DNA of 64,000 nucleotides from CAZTGZ01 sp964613385. GTDB lineage: Bacteria > Bacteroidota > Bacteroidia > NS11-12g > UBA9320. Below the pieces are notes generated by a model, which was not told where the DNA came from, made no database searches, and saw only the letters and a list, made by a program, of their open reading frames with translations. Below are positions 1 through 9,350 of this stretch, in pieces (positions within the stretch are counted from its first letter, which is position 1; each line of letters starts with the position of its first letter). A program made the translations under genes and the position numbers. Location: NCBI GenBank assembly GCA_964613385.1, contig CAZTGZ010000008.1, positions 22,039 through 86,038 on the forward strand, read 5' to 3'.

Positions 1-1
1 A

Positions 2-859
2 GGTACAGGAGGAAACATCAGACCCAAATATGCGGCATTGCATCATTTGAGTTTTAATGCCGGTCAGCACATCAATATTGGGATTACAGAAGTTGTCATT
101 TTCAAGAACAGGAATCGGGGATTTGAGTGGCAATATCTGAATCCGCTCATTTTGTACAGATCTGCGGAACACAATCTGAATAGCAGTCATAATGTATTGG
201 CAGCTGCCGATATCAAAATTATTCCCTTTCGAAACTTCTGTTTTTATGGGCAATTTATTCTGGATGAGTTTAAATCGAGCGAACTAAAATCCGGAAACAA
301 ATGGTGGGGGAATAAATATGGACTGCAAGCCGGATTAAAATGGCTCAATGTGTTAAATATTAAGCAATTAGACATTCAGTTGGAGTACAATATGGCCCGA
401 CCATACACCTATACCCATTTCGACAGGAGTCAGAATTATTTGCACTACAATCAACCTTTGGCCCATCCTTTGGGAGCGAATTTTAAAGAAAGTATTGTGA
501 TACTCAGATATCAGCCAATTTTCAAACTCAATATGCAATACCTGGGGATTTATTACCTCAAAGGACATGATCAGGACAGCTTTAATTACGGGGGAAATAT
601 TCTGGTGAATTATGAAAATCGCCCCAAAGAATATGGACATATCACCGGACAGGGAATTACAGAAATAGCTTATTATCAAGAATTTATGTTGAGTTACCAG
701 TGGTTTCACAACATGTTCCTCGATTTCCGGATATCTCAAACCATGCTATTGAGCCATTCTGAATATTTGGATGGGTTGAGAAACAAGGGTGTTAATATGA
801 TACAACTGGGCTTGAGGATACATTTGGCAGAGCGCAGTCCTTATCAATTATCGTACTGA
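2..859 (+). CDS. Outer-membrane Wzi/RemB-like protein, C-terminal part
   Basis: The reading frame is open from base 2 and ends with TGA at 857-859, so the gene is cut by the left edge of the window; the first in-frame TTG at 38 is not a credible start. The visible part (about 285 residues) has alternating aromatic and polar strands typical of an outer-membrane beta-barrel. Phrases such as YNQPLAHPLGANFKE and NMARPYTYTHFDR resemble what I remember of the Bacteroidota RemB / capsule-assembly Wzi family (surface polysaccharide or gliding-associated outer-membrane proteins). It ends 24 bp before a glycosyltransferase gene, which fits a surface-polysaccharide context. The family assignment is from memory; that it is an outer-membrane barrel is safer than the precise role. 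Confidence 0.6.
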   Translation, partial: GTGGNIRPKYAALHHLSFNAGQHINIGITEVVIFKNRNRGFEWQYLNPLILYRSAEHNLNSSHNVLAAADIKIIPFRNFCFYGQFILDEFKSSELKSGNKWWGNKYGLQAGLKWLNVLNIKQLDIQLEYNMARPYTYTHFDRSQNYLHYNQPLAHPLGANFKESIVILRYQPIFKLNMQYLGIYYLKGHDQDSFNYGGNILVNYENRPKEYGHITGQGITEIAYYQEFMLSYQWFHNMFLDFRISQTMLLSHSEYLDGLRNKGVNMIQLGLRIHLAERSPYQLSY

Positions 860-871
860 GTACAATTCTTA

Positions 872-879
872 TAATTTTG
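872..879 (+). promoter_or_regulatory. -7 promoter element TAATTTTG
   Basis: A perfect match to the Bacteroidota -7 consensus TAnnTTTG lies only 4 nt (CAAC) before the GTG start at 884. Transcription from it would begin at or next to the start codon. No convincing TTG is seen at -33. Confidence 0.4.
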
Positions 880-883
880 CAAC

Positions 884-1819
884 GTGATATCCATCATCAT
901 TCCCGTATATAACGAAGAAGCGAATATTCCTCTTTTGTATGAACGCTTGACGGGGGTGATTCAAAAAATGGAGATACCCTATGAACTCCTATTTGTGAAC
1001 GACGGGAGTAAAGACAATTCTCTGTCTATTTTGCGGAGTTTGTCGGAAAGAGATGCCAGCTGCCGGTATTTGAGTTTTAGCAGGAATTTTGGTCACCAGG
1101 TCGCACTATCGGCCGGTATTGATCATTGTAAAGGAGATGTTGCTGTTTTTATAGATGCCGATTTACAGGATCCTCCGGAGATTATCCCGGAGATGTTTGC
1201 TTTGTTGAACAGCGGTTTTGACGTGGTGTATGCCAAGAGAGAGAGCCGTGAAGGGGAAAGTTGGTTTAAAACCGCAAGTGCGCATATGTTCTATCGCATT
1301 CTAAACAAAATGACCCGGATTGAGATTCCTTTGGATACCGGAGATTTTCGCCTCGTGAATGCCTCCGTTCTCCGATACTTGCGCGCTATGCCTGAAAAGC
1401 ACAAATTCCTTCGGGGCCAGATTGCCTGGATGGGCTTCAGACAAAGTCCATTTTTATACCAAAGGGAAGCCAGAAAGAATGGCGAGAGCGGTTATTCACT
1501 CACAAAAATGATTCGGTTGGCTCTGGATGGCATCACATCCTTTTCAAATTGGCCGTTAAGGCTCGCTACCTTAAGTGGTTTTGTTTTCTCATTGGTGGGT
1601 TTTGGCCTGATCATTTATACCCTTTACTCGAGATATATCATCAAGGACTACGTTCCCGGATGGGCATCTCAAATGATAACCATGGTTTTTATTGGAGGCA
1701 TACAGCTCATTGGAATTGGCATCATTGGCGAATACATCAGCCGTATGAATGACAATCTGCGCAACCGGCCATTGTACATCATTCAGGAAAGCAGCAAATC
1801 AGAACACCTTCAACCTTAA
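884..1819 (+). CDS. GT2 family glycosyltransferase, GtrB/DPM1-like
   Basis: A 311-residue membrane-anchored glycosyltransferase of family 2. The N-terminal GT-A fold carries VNDGSKD at about 38-44 and the metal-binding DADLQDPPE at about 91-99; REGES (about 122-126) and DTGDFRL (about 151-157) are hallmarks of the polyprenyl-phosphate glycosyltransferase group (GtrB, ArnC, DPM1-like). Two transmembrane helices follow at about 226-248 and 264-285. The likely reaction is transfer of a sugar from a nucleotide donor to undecaprenyl phosphate on the cytoplasmic face; the sugar cannot be told. The start is GTG at 884, supported by ISIIIPVYNEE immediately after it and by the -7 element just upstream. 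Confidence 0.9.
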   Translation: MISIIIPVYNEEANIPLLYERLTGVIQKMEIPYELLFVNDGSKDNSLSILRSLSERDASCRYLSFSRNFGHQVALSAGIDHCKGDVAVFIDADLQDPPEIIPEMFALLNSGFDVVYAKRESREGESWFKTASAHMFYRILNKMTRIEIPLDTGDFRLVNASVLRYLRAMPEKHKFLRGQIAWMGFRQSPFLYQREARKNGESGYSLTKMIRLALDGITSFSNWPLRLATLSGFVFSLVGFGLIIYTLYSRYIIKDYVPGWASQMITMVFIGGIQLIGIGIIGEYISRMNDNLRNRPLYIIQESSKSEHLQP

Positions 1820-1904
1820 ACCGGGAGTTAATTCACATGAAATCAAGGATTTATTAACATCCCATCACACAAAATTTATCTCTGAACGTTATCATTGTAC
1901 GCAC

Positions 1905-2471
1905 ATGCATCACATTGAGCCATATTTCCTTTGGAAAAATCTTTACGACAGTTCGGAAGATCCAAGGTCGCCTTTTTATGGCCGCGAGTACAGTGAGATT
2001 TATTTTACGCACAGCATTTACGATCATATCATTCACCCGCAGTGGGATGGCTTTGGTAGCGATACCCTGTTTCTCAAAATGCTTTATGTAGATTATGAGG
2101 AATCCGTCGCGATAATTGAACTCATCGGCGAATGGAACGATTGTTTATATAACGACATCATGAAATTAAAACGGGATGTAATCGACCAAATGCTGGAAGA
2201 TGGCATCAGCCGATTCATTTTGATTGGTGAAAATGTGCTGAACTTTCATGCTTCCGACGACTCTTATTATGAAGAGTGGTTTGAAGATGTTCCGGAAGGA
2301 TGGATTGCGCTGGTAAATATGCATCCCCATGTATTGAGCGAAATGAAAGCATTCCACATCAACGATTGGCTAATGACCGATGAATTCCTGAATGATATGG
2401 ATTGGAGAGGGCTCAGACCCCTGGATTTGTGTGCGAAAATCCAGCAGCATCTGGATCACTTCCTGCGCTGA
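1905..2471 (+). CDS. Conserved hypothetical protein
   Basis: A 188-residue acidic soluble protein without signal peptide or membrane segment. The frame is open from 1749, inside the preceding glycosyltransferase gene, but residues upstream of ATG 1905 look like noncoding read-through, so I start at MHHIEPYFLW. It is rich in Asp, Glu, Trp and Tyr, with a hydrophobic core around SVAIIELIGEWND and a second one around ISRFILIGENVL. I do not recognise a characterised domain; it resembles Bacteroidota-restricted hypothetical proteins. It follows the glycosyltransferase in the same direction with an 85 bp gap, so cotranscription is possible. Confidence 0.7.
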   Translation: MHHIEPYFLWKNLYDSSEDPRSPFYGREYSEIYFTHSIYDHIIHPQWDGFGSDTLFLKMLYVDYEESVAIIELIGEWNDCLYNDIMKLKRDVIDQMLEDGISRFILIGENVLNFHASDDSYYEEWFEDVPEGWIALVNMHPHVLSEMKAFHINDWLMTDEFLNDMDWRGLRPLDLCAKIQQHLDHFLR

Positions 2472-2618
2472 TCTGCCAATTATTCCCAAAATTGTAAATA
2501 TTTCCGTATTCAGGAAATGAGATTCGTTTTTAACCTATTGACTATCTTTTATTTACAGAATTATTCGTGGATGGCATAGCAATTGAAACTACGCCCAAAG
2601 CAGTGAATTTTTAGCATT

Positions 2619-3068
2619 ATGACAGCATTAGAGAGAATCGTGCCTTCCTTGTATCATTCAGAACAGGAAAAGGCACTGATACATGTTTTGTATTCGGGCA
2701 ACCAAATTAACCATGCCTTGGGTAAAGTTACCCGTGAGTATCGCTTAAAAGCGGTTCATTTCCATATTTTACAATTATTAAAAGAAGGAGATGGGATTCC
2801 CATTGGTTTCAATTCATTGAGGGAGCGGTTAATAGATAGGACCCCACTGGCCGTTAAGCATTTCGATCGTTTAACAGAAATGGGATACATACATCGTTTT
2901 GATCATACCGACAAAGGGACGGTTTCATTCAGAATTACACCAAAGGGATTAGAAGTAACCGCAGATATGGAACGCAAATCGCAAACCATGCTCGACCCGA
3001 TTGGAAACCGCCTGAATTCAGGAGAAGCAAGAACTTTGAGCTATATTTTAGATAAGTTAATGGGCTGA
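2619..3068 (+). CDS. MarR-like winged-helix transcriptional regulator
   Basis: 149 residues with the pattern of a MarR-type winged helix: helices over residues 1-60, a recognition-helix region around SLRERLIDRTPLAVKHFDRL (typical of the MarR HTH), a wing around HRFDHTDKGTVSFRITPKG, and a C-terminal dimerisation helix (GEARTLSYILDKLM). It probably acts as a small dimeric DNA-binding regulator. Its target cannot be read from the sequence; it stands alone, about 60 bp before the SNF2 helicase gene. Confidence 0.75.
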   Translation: MTALERIVPSLYHSEQEKALIHVLYSGNQINHALGKVTREYRLKAVHFHILQLLKEGDGIPIGFNSLRERLIDRTPLAVKHFDRLTEMGYIHRFDHTDKGTVSFRITPKGLEVTADMERKSQTMLDPIGNRLNSGEARTLSYILDKLMG

Positions 3069-3070
3069 TA

Positions 3071-3104
3071 TTGGCGCACCTATGCCCAAAATACCTTAGG
3101 TTTG
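3071..3104 (+). promoter_or_regulatory. Promoter for the SNF2 helicase gene
   Basis: TTG at 3071-3073, a 23 bp spacer and TAGGTTTG at 3097-3104 match the Bacteroidota -33/-7 promoter. It lies just after the MarR stop codon and 22 nt before the helicase start at 3127. Confidence 0.5.
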
Positions 3105-3126
3105 TGGGTTAGCCCTGCAAACAGAA

Positions 3127-6108
3127 ATGCCGCAAGTTTCACCCAACGCAAAAAAGAGCTTAGTTTTTTCCATTACGAGCCATCCCAATCTGGATTCATT
3201 GCTCAAGCCATATGTGGTACAACACAGTCCCAACGGGCAATTTTCGCTCATATTCGAACATTTGATTTTTGAAAATCTCAAGTTTTTTCCGGGACTGGTG
3301 ACCGAAGAAGAAGCTGAACTCATACAAAAACTCGATCTGATTATGCCGGAGGCCATTACCAGAAAATTTGCACCGGTTAAAAAGATCAAACCCAAGGACT
3401 TCTTTGAAAAAAACATGAGTCAATTGCTTTTGCGACAAAGCATCAGACCCTATATTGACCGGATTAACTCGGAGGTTCTAAATGCCAGAAAAGGCAGTTA
3501 TGTTTATTTGTTCGATCATAAAAATCCCACCCACCAACAGATAGATATACCGGAAGAAGAAAGCACCGTATTATTCCACTTGCGAAGGAATGAGGAAGGT
3601 ACGCACTATTTTCTGACCATCAAATGCGGAGATCAGGTTTTTAACCAGTTTCACCGGGATGCGATGCTCATCAGTTCGAAACCGTGTTGGCTGCTGGTTG
3701 GGAATAAACTCCTGCATTTTAGCCAGGAATTTGATGGCAACAAACTGATGCCATTTATGGAAAAAACGCATATCCGGGTAGCACCCAATGCGGAGGAACA
3801 GTTTTACAAAAAATTCGCACTGCCTTTGTTTGAACAGTTTCAGGTTGTGGCCAAAGGCATTCAGGTAGAAACCGAAAAATATGAAGCCACTCCCGTTTTG
3901 CGGCTCGAACAACATATAAGCGGTCGTTATGTGCTCAATTTGATGTTTTTATATGGAAGTCAGCTGTTTATGCACCATTCCGGAAAGCAGGTATCCGCCA
4001 GTCTGGTAAGAGTAAATGGTGAAATAACCATACGAAAAATCAAGCGAAGTCGGCAATGGGAGGAAATTAAAGCGGATGTTCTGATTGGATTGGGTCTTGA
4101 AAAATGGCAGAATTCTTCTTATGTGTTGCCTGAAGAAGATGGGCTGTATGCGCTGATTGCCTTTCTCACCCAAAAAAAAACAGATATTGCCCGTGCAGGT
4201 TTTGAAATACGGCAGCATTTGAACCGGGAAGCCTTCTTTTTAGGGGCTTCAGAACTGAATATTTCTGTTCAACGCAGGGACGATTGGTTTGATTTAACGG
4301 CCAAAGTGAAGTTTGGACCATTTGAAATCCCGTTTATTCAACTCAGGAGGCATATTCTGAATGGCAACCGGGAATTTGAACTTCCCAACGGACAAATTGC
4401 CTTGATTCCGGAAGAGTGGTTTCACCGGTTAAGTCCAGTGCTTGAGCAGGAAGAAGAGGGTAAAATCCGCTCCGTTCATATCGGTTTGTTGCAAGAAAGT
4501 GTGCTGCCCTTTATGTCGGGCCATGCACGTCAGGAATTGCTCAAAGACTTTGATCATGTCGAATCTGTGGATGAACCGGAGCATTTTTCAGGATCCTTAA
4601 GACCTTACCAGAAGGCCGGTTATGATTGGTTCTGGTTCCTGTCTAAATTCAATTTCGGGGGTTGTCTGGCCGACGATATGGGCCTGGGCAAGACCATACA
4701 AACACTCGCTTTGCTGCTCAAATTGAAGGAACAATGGCTGGCAGAAAAAAAAGAATCGAATCAGGAAATTGAAACGGAACCTATAGAAATATCCGAAACA
4801 AAATCGCCGCAATTGAACCTGTTTGATTCCGGTAAAAAAGGGAACAGGACTATTTCCAATGTCTCCAGACCTGTGCATTTATTGGTGGTACCGGCTTCTT
4901 TGGTTTTCAATTGGATGGAAGAATCCACCAAATTCTCTCCGTCGCTTCGGTTTATCAATCATACGGGCACAACGCGCAACAGAAGCACAGAACCTTTCCG
5001 TTTCGCTGATGTGGTGATTACCACCTATGGCACCCTGAGAAAAGATCTGAGTCTTTTGACTTCCTTTGAGTTCTGCTATATTATTTTGGATGAGAGTCAA
5101 TTGATTAAAAATGCAGACAGCGCCACTGCTCGTGCAGTGCGCAGTTTGAAAGGTAGACACAAGCTCACGTTAACGGGTACACCCATTGAGAATTCGGTTG
5201 AAGATATCTGGTCACAAATGCAATTTTTAAATCCCGGTCTGCTGGGAGGAATCAGCTCATTTAGAAAAAACTATAAACTGCCGATCGAAAAAGAAAATGA
5301 TTTTGAAAAGCTGCGCACCCTACAAGCCATGCTTAAGCCATTTATTTTGCGCAGAACTAAGGGTCAGGTGGCGGGAGAATTGCCGGAAAAAACTGAACAA
5401 ATCATCTACTGTGATATGCCTGAAAAACAGCGCGTGCTGTATGAGGAAGTGAAATCGTCGTATCGGAATGCCATTTTGGAGAACATTGTAAAATTTGGTG
5501 TTCAAAAGAGCCGTATGCAGATTTTAAAGGGATTAACTGAGCTGAGACAGTTGGCCAATCATCCGCAGTTAACCGGACATGATGAGTTTGATGAATCAGG
5601 GAAATTTTTCACCTTGCTCGAAATGGCGAATACCGCACTCAAAGAAGGTCACAAGGTATTGTTGTTTTCACAGTTTGTGCGATTTCTGGAGATGTTCCGC
5701 AAACATTTCGAAAAGGAGCAAATTCAATATGCCTATTTGGATGGCAGTGTAAAAAGCGCAGATCGGGCCAAACAAGTACAGGAATTTCAGCAAAACCCGC
5801 TGACCCGCATATTTTTGATTTCGCTCAAAGCGGGTGGCACGGGATTAAATCTCACCGAAGCAGATTATGTGTTTATTGCGGACCCCTGGTGGAACCCGGC
5901 TTCAGAAAAGCAGGCCATAGACCGCAGTCATCGCATCGGACAAACCAAAAAAGTATTCTCATATAAATTTATCACCCGGGAAACAGTAGAAGAAAAAATT
6001 CTTCAGCTTCAAAAAAAGAAATTGGAAATCAGTGATAGTTTAATTCAGAAAGAGGACACATTTGTAAAACAGTTGTCAGCATCTGATATTGAAGCACTAT
6101 TCTCTTAG
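3127..6108 (+). CDS. SNF2-family DEAD/DEAH helicase-like ATPase
   Basis: 993 residues. The C-terminal half is a complete SNF2 ATPase: Walker A in DDMGLGKTIQT (about 516-526), Walker B in ILDESQLIKN (about 652-661), TGTPIEN (motif III), FSQF (start of the second RecA domain), GGTGLNL (motif V) and DRSHRIGQ (motif VI, about 931-938). An acidic, low-complexity insert of roughly 45 residues lies between motifs I and Ia. The N-terminal ~480 residues form the SNF2-associated region usual in bacterial members. It probably translocates on double-stranded DNA and remodels DNA-protein complexes; the cellular target in bacteria is not established. Walker B reads DESQ rather than the usual DEAH/DEAQ. Confidence 0.9.
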   Translation: MPQVSPNAKKSLVFSITSHPNLDSLLKPYVVQHSPNGQFSLIFEHLIFENLKFFPGLVTEEEAELIQKLDLIMPEAITRKFAPVKKIKPKDFFEKNMSQLLLRQSIRPYIDRINSEVLNARKGSYVYLFDHKNPTHQQIDIPEEESTVLFHLRRNEEGTHYFLTIKCGDQVFNQFHRDAMLISSKPCWLLVGNKLLHFSQEFDGNKLMPFMEKTHIRVAPNAEEQFYKKFALPLFEQFQVVAKGIQVETEKYEATPVLRLEQHISGRYVLNLMFLYGSQLFMHHSGKQVSASLVRVNGEITIRKIKRSRQWEEIKADVLIGLGLEKWQNSSYVLPEEDGLYALIAFLTQKKTDIARAGFEIRQHLNREAFFLGASELNISVQRRDDWFDLTAKVKFGPFEIPFIQLRRHILNGNREFELPNGQIALIPEEWFHRLSPVLEQEEEGKIRSVHIGLLQESVLPFMSGHARQELLKDFDHVESVDEPEHFSGSLRPYQKAGYDWFWFLSKFNFGGCLADDMGLGKTIQTLALLLKLKEQWLAEKKESNQEIETEPIEISETKSPQLNLFDSGKKGNRTISNVSRPVHLLVVPASLVFNWMEESTKFSPSLRFINHTGTTRNRSTEPFRFADVVITTYGTLRKDLSLLTSFEFCYIILDESQLIKNADSATARAVRSLKGRHKLTLTGTPIENSVEDIWSQMQFLNPGLLGGISSFRKNYKLPIEKENDFEKLRTLQAMLKPFILRRTKGQVAGELPEKTEQIIYCDMPEKQRVLYEEVKSSYRNAILENIVKFGVQKSRMQILKGLTELRQLANHPQLTGHDEFDESGKFFTLLEMANTALKEGHKVLLFSQFVRFLEMFRKHFEKEQIQYAYLDGSVKSADRAKQVQEFQQNPLTRIFLISLKAGGTGLNLTEADYVFIADPWWNPASEKQAIDRSHRIGQTKKVFSYKFITRETVEEKILQLQKKKLEISDSLIQKEDTFVKQLSASDIEALFS

Positions 6109-6115
6109 CACAATG

Positions 6116-6141
6116 TTGTAATATTCATTTTTTTTAGCTTG
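6116..6141 (+). promoter_or_regulatory. Promoter of the T9SS cargo gene
   Basis: TTG (6116-6118), a 16 bp spacer and TAGCTTG (6135-6141) form a slightly degenerate Bacteroidota promoter in an AT-rich stretch. The short leader contains a run of A just before ATG 6171, a common translation enhancer in this phylum. Confidence 0.4.
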
Positions 6142-6170
6142 TTTGCATAAAAAATCAAACCATAAAAAAA

Positions 6171-6932
6171 ATGAAAAAAGTTTACGCAATTGTAGGACTC
6201 CTGTTGGCAGGCATGTCTGTGTCTTATGCTCAGAGAAACATCGACTGGAGTGTATCTGAAGTAATTTCTCCTACTGAAATGACCAGCAATGAGCAAACGG
6301 GAACCGTTGTTGCTGTGCATTTGGTATTAAAAAACAATGGAACAGATGCTGCCAAAACCGGTGACAGTATTGCTTTCCAAATGGTTGTTACCGATCCTAA
6401 CAACACTCCGATTTTAGCTTATCCAAGTACCTCTGCGTTGGTTTTATACCCTTTGAAAAGAGATGTACCTAACGGCGATACCATCCATTTCATGCTTAAT
6501 GTCTCTTATCAGGTTTTTACCCGCAATTCTTTCAATGCCAACTTCTTAGTATATAGCGCATTATGGAACAGAGGTGGAACAGATCCTGTAACTATGGAAA
6601 CTGACCTCGCCAACAATCGTTCTACTAAATCAGTTGTTTGGTGGAATCCTTACAAAAATGGTGTAGGAATTAACTCTATTTCTGCAGGTGCATTGAACAT
6701 TTATCCTAATCCAGCACAGTCTGATCTTACCATACAGTGGCCTTTGGCTTCCGTTAATGGCGAGACCATCATCAGCATTATCGATATGCAAGGAAGAGTA
6801 GTTCTTCAAACAGCCTCTACTTCCATGAATGGTGTTGAGAAAGTTGACATCAGCGGATTGGCGAAAGGCTTATATCAGGTTGAAGTATCTTCCGGTGAAG
6901 CCAAAATGAGCAGCAAATTGCAAGTAAACTAA
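6171..6932 (+). CDS. Secreted protein with T9SS type A sorting domain
   Basis: 253 residues. A signal peptide (MKKVYAIVGLLLAGMSVSYA, cleavage before Q) is followed by a ~140-residue beta-rich domain of unknown role. The C-terminal domain (about 178-253) begins with NIYPNPAQSDLTI and ends in a Lys-containing strand, the layout of the type A sorting signal read by the type IX secretion system and usually removed at the cell surface. Codon choice is less biased to rare codons than in neighbours, and the gene has its own promoter and a strong terminator, all consistent with a well-expressed monocistronic gene. The function of the exported domain is unknown. Confidence 0.85.
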   Translation: MKKVYAIVGLLLAGMSVSYAQRNIDWSVSEVISPTEMTSNEQTGTVVAVHLVLKNNGTDAAKTGDSIAFQMVVTDPNNTPILAYPSTSALVLYPLKRDVPNGDTIHFMLNVSYQVFTRNSFNANFLVYSALWNRGGTDPVTMETDLANNRSTKSVVWWNPYKNGVGINSISAGALNIYPNPAQSDLTIQWPLASVNGETIISIIDMQGRVVLQTASTSMNGVEKVDISGLAKGLYQVEVSSGEAKMSSKLQVN

Positions 6933-6956
6933 AATTACCAACTATACAATTCAGGA

Positions 6957-6987
6957 AAGCCGGTGAATGTTCGCCGGCTTTTCTTTT
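6957..6987 (+). terminator. Rho-independent terminator
   Basis: A 10-bp stem (AAGCCGGTGA / TCGCCGGCTT, one T-G wobble) with the loop ATGT is followed by TTCTTTT. It lies 24 nt after the T9SS cargo stop codon and separates that gene from yebC. Confidence 0.85.
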
Positions 6988-7011
6988 AGGTACTTACCGG
7001 GGCAATGTCTT

Positions 7012-7018
7012 TAATTTG
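7012..7018 (+). promoter_or_regulatory. Possible -7 element before yebC
   Basis: TAATTTG (TAnnTTG) ends 7 nt before the yebC start codon. No -33 TTG is visible, so this is a weak call, but it has the same close spacing as several other genes here. Confidence 0.3.
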
Positions 7019-7025
7019 CAGATGA

Positions 7026-7781
7026 ATGGCCGGACATAGTAAATGGGCAAATATTAAGCATCGCAAAGGCGCACAAGATAAAAAGCGCGGGAAAATCTTT
7101 ACCCGTTGCATCCGCGAAATATCTATGGCTGCCAGAGATGGAAGTCCCGATCCGGCTTCAAATCCCGCATTGCGTTTGGCCATTCAGAATGCTAAAGGCG
7201 CCAATATCCCCAAAGACACCATTGAAAGAGCCATTCAAAAAGGTCAGGGTGACGATCTAAAGAATCTGACTCCCCTGATTTATGAAGGAAAAGGCCCCTT
7301 TGGTGTGGGAATTATTCTCGAAGTGTTAACGGACAATATCAACCGGACGGTTGCCAATATTCGCACCATCTTCAGCAAATCAGGCGGACAATTGACCACC
7401 AACGGATCGCTGGACTTCATCTTTCAAAAAATGAGCGTTTTCCATATCCCGGCTTCCCAACTTGACGCCGGTCGACTCGCAGAATTTGAAATGAGTATGA
7501 TAGAAGCCGGAGCTTCTGACATGGAAGAGAATTTCGGCAACTGGACCATCTACGCCGCTTTTGAAGACTTTGGCAGCATTCATAAAGCGCTGGATCAATT
7601 GGGCATCGAAGCTACAAGTGCCGGAATTGAACGAATTCCGAACTCTAATGTTACACTGAATGTAGAAAATGCCAAAATGGTGCTCAAAATGATAGAAAAA
7701 TTTGAAGATGACGACGATATCAGCCGTGTTTTCCATAATCTTGAACTCACAGACGAACTGGCTGCCGAATTAAATGACTAA
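7026..7781 (+). CDS. yebC: YebC/PmpR/TACO1 family protein
   Basis: 251 residues, the full length for the family. It starts with the signature MAGHSKWANIKHRKGAQDKK, followed by PKDTIERAIQKG and the glycine-rich IYEGKGPFGVGIILE segment, with an acidic C-terminus. Members have been described as transcriptional regulators and as translation factors acting on ribosomes stalled at proline stretches (mitochondrial TACO1 is a homologue); the sequence does not decide between these. Its stop overlaps the start of the acyl-CoA carboxylase gene, so the two are probably cotranscribed and translationally coupled. Confidence 0.95.
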   Translation: MAGHSKWANIKHRKGAQDKKRGKIFTRCIREISMAARDGSPDPASNPALRLAIQNAKGANIPKDTIERAIQKGQGDDLKNLTPLIYEGKGPFGVGIILEVLTDNINRTVANIRTIFSKSGGQLTTNGSLDFIFQKMSVFHIPASQLDAGRLAEFEMSMIEAGASDMEENFGNWTIYAAFEDFGSIHKALDQLGIEATSAGIERIPNSNVTLNVENAKMVLKMIEKFEDDDDISRVFHNLELTDELAAELND

Positions 7782-9348
7782 TATGACAGAATCGCAAAAA
7801 AATGAACAACGAGACCCCCGGGAGAGATTGAGTGGTAAACGGGCACAAAGTCTGTTGGGAGGTGGAGAAGATCGAATAAAAGCGCAACATGCCAAGGGTA
7901 AACTCACTGCAAGAGAGAGACTTGACTACTTGCTGGATGCAGGCTCTTTCGAAGAAATCGGGGCATTTGTGCGTCATAGAAGTACAGATTTCGGAATGGA
8001 CAAACAGCACATTCCGGGCGATGGGGTCATCACCGGCTATGGTACCATTGACGGTCGATTGGTCTATGTTTTTTCCCAGGATTTCACGGTTTTTGGCGGC
8101 TCTCTTTCTGAAACCCACGCGGAAAAAATTTGCCGCATCATGGATATGGCCATGAAAAACGGAGCTCCGGTTATCGGATTAAATGACTCAGGAGGCGCCA
8201 GGATACAGGAAGGCGTCGTTTCCTTAGGCGGTTATGCCGATATCTTTTACAGGAATACCCTCGCCAGCGGTGTAATTCCTCAATTGTCTGTTATTATGGG
8301 ACCTTGTGCCGGAGGGGCGGTTTACAGTCCCGCCATCACAGACTTTATCACCATGGTGGAGAACAGTTCATATATGTTTGTTACCGGCCCGAATGTGGTA
8401 AAAACAGTGACGAATGAAGAAGTGAGCAGTGAAGAGCTCGGAGGAGCATCGGTGCATGCCTCCAAATCAGGGGTGGCTCATTTTACAGCTGAAAATGAAT
8501 TAGAAGCGCTGAGACAAGTAAAACTCAGTCTGTCGTATATGCCTTCAAATTGTGAGGATCCTGCCCCAAGTATGCCTTATGAAATGGGCAATGAATGGAG
8601 GCCGGAATTGGCCGGAATCATCCCTGAAAACCCGAATCAGCCCTATGATATGCGGGAGGTGATAGAACAAGTGGTAGATTCTGAGTCATTTTTTGAAGTA
8701 CACAAAGAATTTGCTCCCAATATTGTGGTGGGATTTGCCCGACTGGCAGGACGTTCAATTGGTGTTATTGCCAATCAGCCTGCATTCCTGGCAGGCGTTC
8801 TGGATGTTAAATCATCGCAGAAAGGTGCCAGATTTGTACGGTTTTGCGATTGTTTCAACATACCATTATTGGTTTTTGAAGATGTACCCGGATTTCTGCC
8901 CGGAACGGATCAGGAGTGGAACGCCATCATAACCAACGGTGCCAAACTGTTGTTCGCCTTTAGTGAGGCCACCGTTCCCCGCATCACCGTAATTACACGT
9001 AAGGCCTACGGCGGTGCTTATGATGTTATGAACAGCAAGCATATCGGAGCAGACATGAATTTCGCATGGCCAACAGCCGAAATTGCTGTGATGGGTGCCA
9101 AGGGAGCTGCTGAAATCATCTTTAAAAGGGAAATTTCATCTTCCGACGATCCGGAAAAAGCCTGGAAGGAAAAAGAACAAGAATATGCCCGTATTTTTGC
9201 CAACCCTTATCGGGCAGCAGAACGAGGATTTATTGATGAGGTGATCTTTCCGGAGGAAACGAGAATTAAATTGATAAAAGCCTTTGCTATGCTGGAACAA
9301 AAAGTAGATAAGCTACCCAGAAAAAAACACGGTAATATACCTCTCTAA
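7774..9348 (+). CDS. Acyl-CoA carboxylase beta (carboxyltransferase) subunit, PccB-like
   Basis: 524 residues, normal length for the propionyl-CoA carboxylase beta / methylmalonyl-CoA decarboxylase alpha family. Both crotonase-like halves are present: the N-terminal half has GGARIQEGV (about 141-149) and GPCAGGAVYSPA, the C-terminal half has DVPGFLPGTDQE and RKAYGGAYDVM. These glycine-rich segments form the oxyanion holes that bind the acyl-CoA and biotin carbonyls. The expected reaction is carboxyl transfer from biotin to propionyl-CoA, giving methylmalonyl-CoA. No biotin carboxylase or biotin carrier gene is in the window. Two in-frame starts (7774 and 7783) overlap or touch the yebC stop. 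Confidence 0.92.
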   Translation: MTNMTESQKNEQRDPRERLSGKRAQSLLGGGEDRIKAQHAKGKLTARERLDYLLDAGSFEEIGAFVRHRSTDFGMDKQHIPGDGVITGYGTIDGRLVYVFSQDFTVFGGSLSETHAEKICRIMDMAMKNGAPVIGLNDSGGARIQEGVVSLGGYADIFYRNTLASGVIPQLSVIMGPCAGGAVYSPAITDFITMVENSSYMFVTGPNVVKTVTNEEVSSEELGGASVHASKSGVAHFTAENELEALRQVKLSLSYMPSNCEDPAPSMPYEMGNEWRPELAGIIPENPNQPYDMREVIEQVVDSESFFEVHKEFAPNIVVGFARLAGRSIGVIANQPAFLAGVLDVKSSQKGARFVRFCDCFNIPLLVFEDVPGFLPGTDQEWNAIITNGAKLLFAFSEATVPRITVITRKAYGGAYDVMNSKHIGADMNFAWPTAEIAVMGAKGAAEIIFKREISSSDDPEKAWKEKEQEYARIFANPYRAAERGFIDEVIFPEETRIKLIKAFAMLEQKVDKLPRKKHGNIPL

Positions 9349-9350
9349 AA

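Noticed and set aside
1749..1904. Longer start for the hypothetical protein at 1905
   Set aside because: The upstream codons overlap the glycosyltransferase gene and show no protein-like pattern.
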